The notes under the pieces were generated by a model, which was given only the letters and a program-made list of their open reading frames with translations, had not been told where the DNA came from and searched no databases. A program made the translations under genes and the position numbers. A stretch of 64,000 nucleotides of DNA, from NCBI GenBank assembly GCA_964057225.1, contig OZ059897.1, forward strand, positions 12,400,001 to 12,464,000. The letters are read 5' to 3'. This DNA is from Auanema rhodensis (taxonomy: Eukaryota > Nematoda > Chromadorea > Rhabditida > Rhabditidae). Positions 58,429 through 64,000 of the stretch are shown piece after piece. Positions within the stretch are counted from its first letter, which is position 1; each line of letters opens with the position of its first letter.

Positions 58429-61400
58429 GTACGTCAACTTTTCGCTCGTTTTCCTGTTTGTCGCACGTTTTTTTGCTCCAAAATTTCCATTTTTCAAAGA
58501 AAATTGTCTCATGATAAGAACTCAAATCGTCTTTTAAATCACTTTTTCTGTCCTCTGAGAAGGAAATTGAATTGAAAATTATTTTTTTTTTGCATCCTTT
58601 TGCTTGGAGAGGATTACTAGAATACTTATGACTGCTGGGATGAAGTACTTGAAAGCTATGTATGTCGCTTAAGGGTAAAACATTGAATTTTCATCATTAT
58701 CAGAATGTCTTGTTCCATTTGCTATTTCATCTAAATATAAAAAAAAAACATTTGCTTTGGTACAGCTCTTCATGAAAAAGCAGTTGAATCGAAAAGAGTG
58801 ACTATCCTTCAATGTTCTATTAGGAAGGGACGAATCATGTATATGTTTTTGGAAATCATGAAAAATTGCTATTCTGATTGAATTTGCAAAGAATAAGTGG
58901 CATTTACTTGTTTCTGTCTTTTCTTACATTTGAAGTATACTTTATTAATGTTGCTTCCGGCTATTCTACTTTAACTAAAAATAAATAAAAAATTTAAAAA
59001 ATTTATAAATTCGCATCAATCTGAATGATTTGTTAATAGTTTCACGAAAATTTCTATTACTTCATTGCACATACTTGGAGGAAAAAAAGCCAATTTCTTC
59101 ATATGACAAGAATTTTTTTTGTTGAAACGTGTGAACAAAGCATACCTTAGGTTTCAAATTGATTTTTCGTAAATGTTGTTGAAGAAAAGAAAGTTTCGTT
59201 GGTATTATATAAGCTTTGGGGGTATGTAGACGTTACCCATCATCTAGCAGTTATCTTGATATATGCTTTCTTCTCTCAGCTCTCTCATATTTATCAATGT
59301 TACTATATTAAGATACATAAATTGCAATTTACTGTAGGTAATTTCTTTTGCAACAAAACTTAGTAAAGGTATATAACGAACCGGTTCACTTATCTGTCTG
59401 TCATGGGTCCCAGAAAGTAATGTCAACATTTGAAAGAAGGAGTTTCGTTTAAAACTTTTTTTACATTTTGGTTGTTTAACATCAAATGAAATTGCCTTCA
59501 TAAAAGGTAGAAAAGCTCTGAATAATGAAGAGCGAAGAGCGGAAAATGATGAAAGAGATAGAGGCTTGGATGGATGGGAGAAGGAAAATAGAAAATAGCT
59601 TGCAAAGTGAAAACCTTCAAAGCTAATTGACTGAAGAGTTGCTTATATTGAACTCATTCTCCTTTTTTTTAGATGAATGAATTCATTCTAGATTTTTGTT
59701 CCCTTTATCGAAGTTTCTTTCTTTTTCATTTTTTTAAAACATTTTTTGTTTTTAAGAGATGTAAAGAGTTATAGCAACAAACTGAATTATCGTTGAACTT
59801 AGTTCCAAAGTTACAGAAAGATTTTCACCAAATATACAATTATTTGATGATATGTAAGGTTTTAACTAATAGTTTTTCCTTCTTTTCTATCCCTTTCGTC
59901 TTTCAATTTTCGTTTTTTTCTGGTCCAAACAAATATTTACTCGTGCACTAGACAAGGTATTGTCAATGCTATTTCTGAATGTTTTCCAAAGATTTCAGAG
60001 CATTGGCACGATGTTAAAGCTGGAAGGGATTGCAACCTTCATTTACAATAAAATCGGCTTTTTAATGTCTAATTGGAGTCTTAATTGGTCAACTTCTTTA
60101 TTTTCTAATTTCTTGAAGTACTACATCTCTGCCCTTGCAATAACTTCATACAATTTGTAGAAGTAAGGAAGCACTGATCCATTGAGCTATGCCAATTGTT
60201 TTGTGCATGAAGGGAGCAAAAGGCTTTTTTTTTACTAAATCAAGTTTTTTTGTTCTCAACGAAAAATTTTAAAAGAGAATGAAAAAAAACCCTAACATGA
60301 ATGTAGAAGCTAGAATCAAGGATGGAGGGATACTGGCTCTAGGGATGGTAGTGCGGATTACTTCCAGCCAATGCACAGTGACAATTTTCTCGTTGTTCAT
60401 CTCTTCCGTAAAAGGAAAGAGAGCGTAAAGTTGTGGTATTTGCCATAGTTGAACATTCAGCCAACCATAGAAGGCTCTCTATCTATTTCTCATACTCTCT
60501 TGAACTCTCTGCCCATTACTCTTCCAGTTTATCTATTAGTAGGTAGTTAAAATACGAAGAACTTTATTAAATTTCAAAATCTGGTCTCATTAAAAAGGAT
60601 AGGGGGTTAGATAGTTCGTCAATACGTATATATATAAATATAAATATATATTTTCATAAAAATATTTGATTAAAGTAAAAGTATCTTTTAATTTTAATTA
60701 ATTTCTACATTCTCTCATCTTACTCATCCTCATATATGATCGCATAAGACAATAGATTAATTCATTATGCTCATTATTCCTAATCGAAAGGCTTAAGCTT
60801 TATGCGGTAAGATTATGCTTGTCTGTGCTATGTATGCATCTATGAGCAGATGGCAAAGGGGAGAAGAAAGCTTAATAGATAGGACAGATTGAAAATAAGA
60901 CGAAAAGATTGAATCTTGCAATTCGTATGAATAAGGTTGACTATCATAAAGATGAGCATTGTTAAACAACTATGATATTGACTTCAATGAGAAAATTAGC
61001 TATTCTGTTGTTCAGACGACGTTTATAGCGTGACAGAAGACTTTTTCGTATCGCTTGAGAGATTATCTTCATCCAACTTGCTGAATTGAACTTCTGATAT
61101 TTCCTACGTCATCAGAAGTTTTAATATTTTTTCTGATCAATAGTTAGGTTAAGGCACATCTTCAAGTTTTTGTCTTTTTTTCTTAATAATAGAACAGATG
61201 GCTGGATTGTGGCGAAATAACAAATTAACAAACGCATAAACCATTATGCCAAATTAGCTTAAATTAATTAATTTGATTATTTATTATAATACAGTTAAAC
61301 ATATTACTATATCTATATCTATATATGATTTAGAATTCCATATATCTATGATTTTTCTTATTTTTGCTTCCAATATTTTCTAACTATACGATGTCACTTT

Positions 61401-64000
61401 GACATTGATGAAGGAACGCATATGTATTTCAGATAATAAATTTCATGATTGGCCATTGGAAGTTATATTGAATATTCAATACCCTAGAGGATTGCTTGTA
61501 CAATAGTTGGCTGATGATGATAGTTTATGATTTTCTTATATAAGTTATTAAAGGCCACCCATGCTATAGGATACTACTATTTCCGTTCCATATCAACATT
61601 CGTTTGATATGACTTTCATGATGAAAATATATATTTTCTTCATTGAATTTCTCGTGTATTATGGCTTATATGATATATTTCTGGAAAAAAATTCTTCTTG
61701 AGTATTGAAAGAATTTAAAATATTTCGCTTTTCCTTCCGGTACTACATCGCTCAGTTAGAGGGAGAAGAGAGATGGAGAATGAATAGGACAGGCAGGGGC
61801 AATGCAACTTAGTGAAACATGTATGAACATCTTTGTTTCTGGAAAAGAGAACGTCCTTTGAATATAAATATTATCGTTGTACATTCTATAAAAAAGAAGA
61901 AGAAGAACACAATGAAAATGAGAAATGAAGAAATGCATCCATGGCTTTCAAAAATTTATTTTGGAATTCTTCAAGTCAGTCACAGTCAGGCTCTCTATTT
62001 AATACTATATGAGAGGAAAGGAGTTTGCAAATTTAGAATAACTTAGTGTTCTCCTTTTTTTAGTTTTCTTTCCTTTATTTCCTGAACTTTTTAAAATTCG
62101 TAGCAGTAACTGAAATTTAAAATGTCTGCTTCAGAACAGACAAAGCGAGAAATTGGCAGAAGAAAGGCATCACAATTTTTGCTTTGACTGCTTGTGCGGC
62201 TTGTCCTTAGATCTCTACGATGTTTTAGCTCATCGTAGGAAGCTTGTAGCCTGCTTAATCCAATAAATGACGATGGCCAGTCATTGTGTCAAAATATTCG
62301 CCATGCCAGACATCGAAGAGAAAGAAATCTTGCGAAAATTAAATTTTGTTTCAGTAATCCAGTGGTATATTACCTTGCTGTTTTCAAAGTTTTCTCTATT
62401 TTATTGTCTCAAAATCTCTCTCTCTCTCTTTTTATTTCTCTTCCCTATTCTCTGTTAAACTTGTAACTTAGGGATCCCATGCTGCACAGGATCCGTCCCC
62501 TCGTGGGACTAAATCCACTCAACCAACAAGTTGTCTGAAACTAAATTGAAGTTAAATAGAATAAACAAATATCTGGAATAGCCTTTTAAACTCAGAAAAT
62601 TGGAGGGAAACAAGAAGATTGGTCATTGTATGTATCAGTATTTTAGAATTTATCCCTCTTCTACCGTTTAAGATGAAATACTATTTGATGTAAATGTAAT
62701 AATACAAAGTGATAAGAGAGATATATTGATAAATCTTAACTATATGTTATTTCAAAATGTGAAATGCCTATACTGGGTAGCAAATGAATGAAAATAGTGA
62801 ACTACTCTTAAAGAAAGCTAATGAAACGTCCATCTTAAATAGCCAATAGACATTAAAAAAAAAGATTGTTTCTCCATTTGATTAGGTAGTTACTCTTTAG
62901 AAATTTGCTTTACTTTTACTTTTCTTACTGACTTTCAGTTTGATCTTTTCCTTATTGGGGTATTAACCTCAATGCATCTGAGAGATAAAATAAGAGAAGA
63001 GAGAAAGGCTTTACTCTTCTCACCAAAGGCTGCATGGCGTTGTCCATAGCTTAGGGCTTTCGTGATTAAGACTAAAGAGAGAGAAACATTGTTAATTCCA
63101 ATAGTACGAGTTTCTGCTGAAGTTTTCAACTTCTTTTTTTGTTGAAAATATGTGAAAGGCATAATTACTAAATAGATAAATAGTAATTCTTTCTTGTTAC
63201 ATATACTATTGACAAATTTATAATATCATAACATAATATTATATAATTAACTTGATGTTTTGATGTTAATTGTTACTTATTTATTTAGTATCATATGTAA
63301 TATAACTATCTTGTTGACATGATGGTATATTATTCAGTTATAGAGCACTACACATCATATTCCTTTCTGATAATCTGACCAGCTCTTATGGTGTCATCGA
63401 GCATTATACATGCTTTCATTTGATTAGCTTCTCAATATTATGAATATTTTACTACATATATTAGTTATCTGTATATAAATTGAATGAGGTATATGTCTAT
63501 ACAAGTGCTAATGCATTACCTTCATCGATTTTTCTATCTATTAATGAATACTGGACTCTAGGTGAGAACATGTCAAATGGAACATGCAGGTGGGATAGGG
63601 GATTGAAAAGCATTGAGCACTAGCAAGTGCTTCAGTTACAACGAATAGGAAGGATTTTTATTACTTCGGATATACATATTTGGTCAATATACGGAAATAG
63701 AGAATATGAGATCTTTCTTATTAGTATGTTATACTGAGTATAAATTGTTAAATAACAAAGAATAATTCTTATTCAATTGTTGTTTTTTTTTTGATACAAA
63801 AAATAAAAAAAGATTATTAAAAATAAATATTGATAAAATAAATATCTAATTTATTCAATACAAAAACATTCCGTGAGCATTAAATAGCCTAATTATCTGA
63901 ATTGGAAATAAACTTTATATATCCAAGCTCGCGTGATTTGTTCCTCTTTAAATATTCCTTTAATGTTACAACATCTACACAAACTGCTGAAAATTTTGTT
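58429..64000. other. Gene-poor region, possibly one long intron
   Basis: AT-rich, with small GC-richer patches. One is at 60297-60428 (43-codon ORF beginning MNVEARIKDGGILALG). Another, 62100-62520, carries three short inverted repeats (62123-62142, 62215-62238, 62495-62509) and a 21-codon ORF beginning MSASEQTKREIGRR. No spliced gene could be assembled. Confidence 0.4.

Noticed and set aside
62461-62520. GGATCC/GTCCC-GGGAC patch as a tRNA gene
   Set aside because: No anticodon arm, T-loop consensus or acceptor stem could be folded.
1-64000. Search for SL RNA, snRNA, well-known conserved miRNA seeds, TTAGGC telomere repeats and transposon terminal repeats
   Set aside because: No matching motif was noticed by eye; an Rfam or RepeatMasker run would be decisive.

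Overview
The window looks like nuclear DNA of a nematode. It is clearly AT-rich (not counted). Genes are cut into many small exons by introns of about 40-60 nt with GT...TTTNAG borders. Several genes have a splice-acceptor-like TTTCAG or TTTTAG directly in front of the start codon, as expected for spliced-leader outrons. One gene encodes a chemoreceptor of the Sra-superfamily type, which is nematode-specific. I saw no tRNA, rRNA, CRISPR, prokaryotic operon or recognisable transposon. The species cannot be named from the sequence alone.

Layout, left to right. (1) 54-6726 (+): the 3' part of a long coiled-coil gene, best matched to rootletin (ciliary rootlet), with several possible 3' ends. (2) 7042-7831 (-): a small GPI-anchored Ly6/three-finger protein. 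(3) 10655-11294 (+): a small secreted, very basic protein. (4) 11828-14078 (-): bifunctional purine enzyme PAICS. (5) 14389-18641 (-), with a probable further 5' exon at 21157-21273: a cationic-amino-acid-transporter-like SLC7 protein. (6) 22874-23778 (+): a second Ly6-like protein. (7) 24354-32052 (-): a complete Dishevelled gene (DIX, PDZ, DEP and the conserved C-terminal tail). (8) About 7 kb without a confident gene. (9) 39028-40656 (+): a seven-helix chemoreceptor. (10) 44941-41021 (-): three co-oriented genes, namely a FLYWCH-like DNA-binding protein, a BLOC-1 subunit 4-like protein and a small acidic/basic nuclear-type protein. (11) 49014-49828 (+): an abundant-looking secreted Cys-rich protein with a TATA box. 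(12) 55007-55915 (+): a Shisa-like single-pass membrane protein. (13) 58344-58428 (+): a signal-peptide exon whose continuation is not seen. The rest, including most of 58.4-64 kb, is AT-rich intergenic or intronic DNA with microsatellites, small GC-richer islands and a few inverted repeats.

These are mostly unrelated housekeeping and sensory/signalling genes rather than one pathway. The neuronal/ciliary flavour (rootletin, chemoreceptor, Ly6, Shisa-like, Dishevelled) is suggestive but may be coincidence. I found no convincing new multi-gene system. The most worthwhile leads are: unannotated in-frame 5' exons (PAICS, SLC7, Dishevelled alternative starts), alternative 3' exons of the rootletin gene, a 40-bp perfect palindrome, a possible intronic structured RNA, an 8-bp everted repeat resembling a nuclear-receptor site, and several GC-richer small ORFs. 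All exon borders were read by eye from phase and splice signals; none is backed by transcript data.
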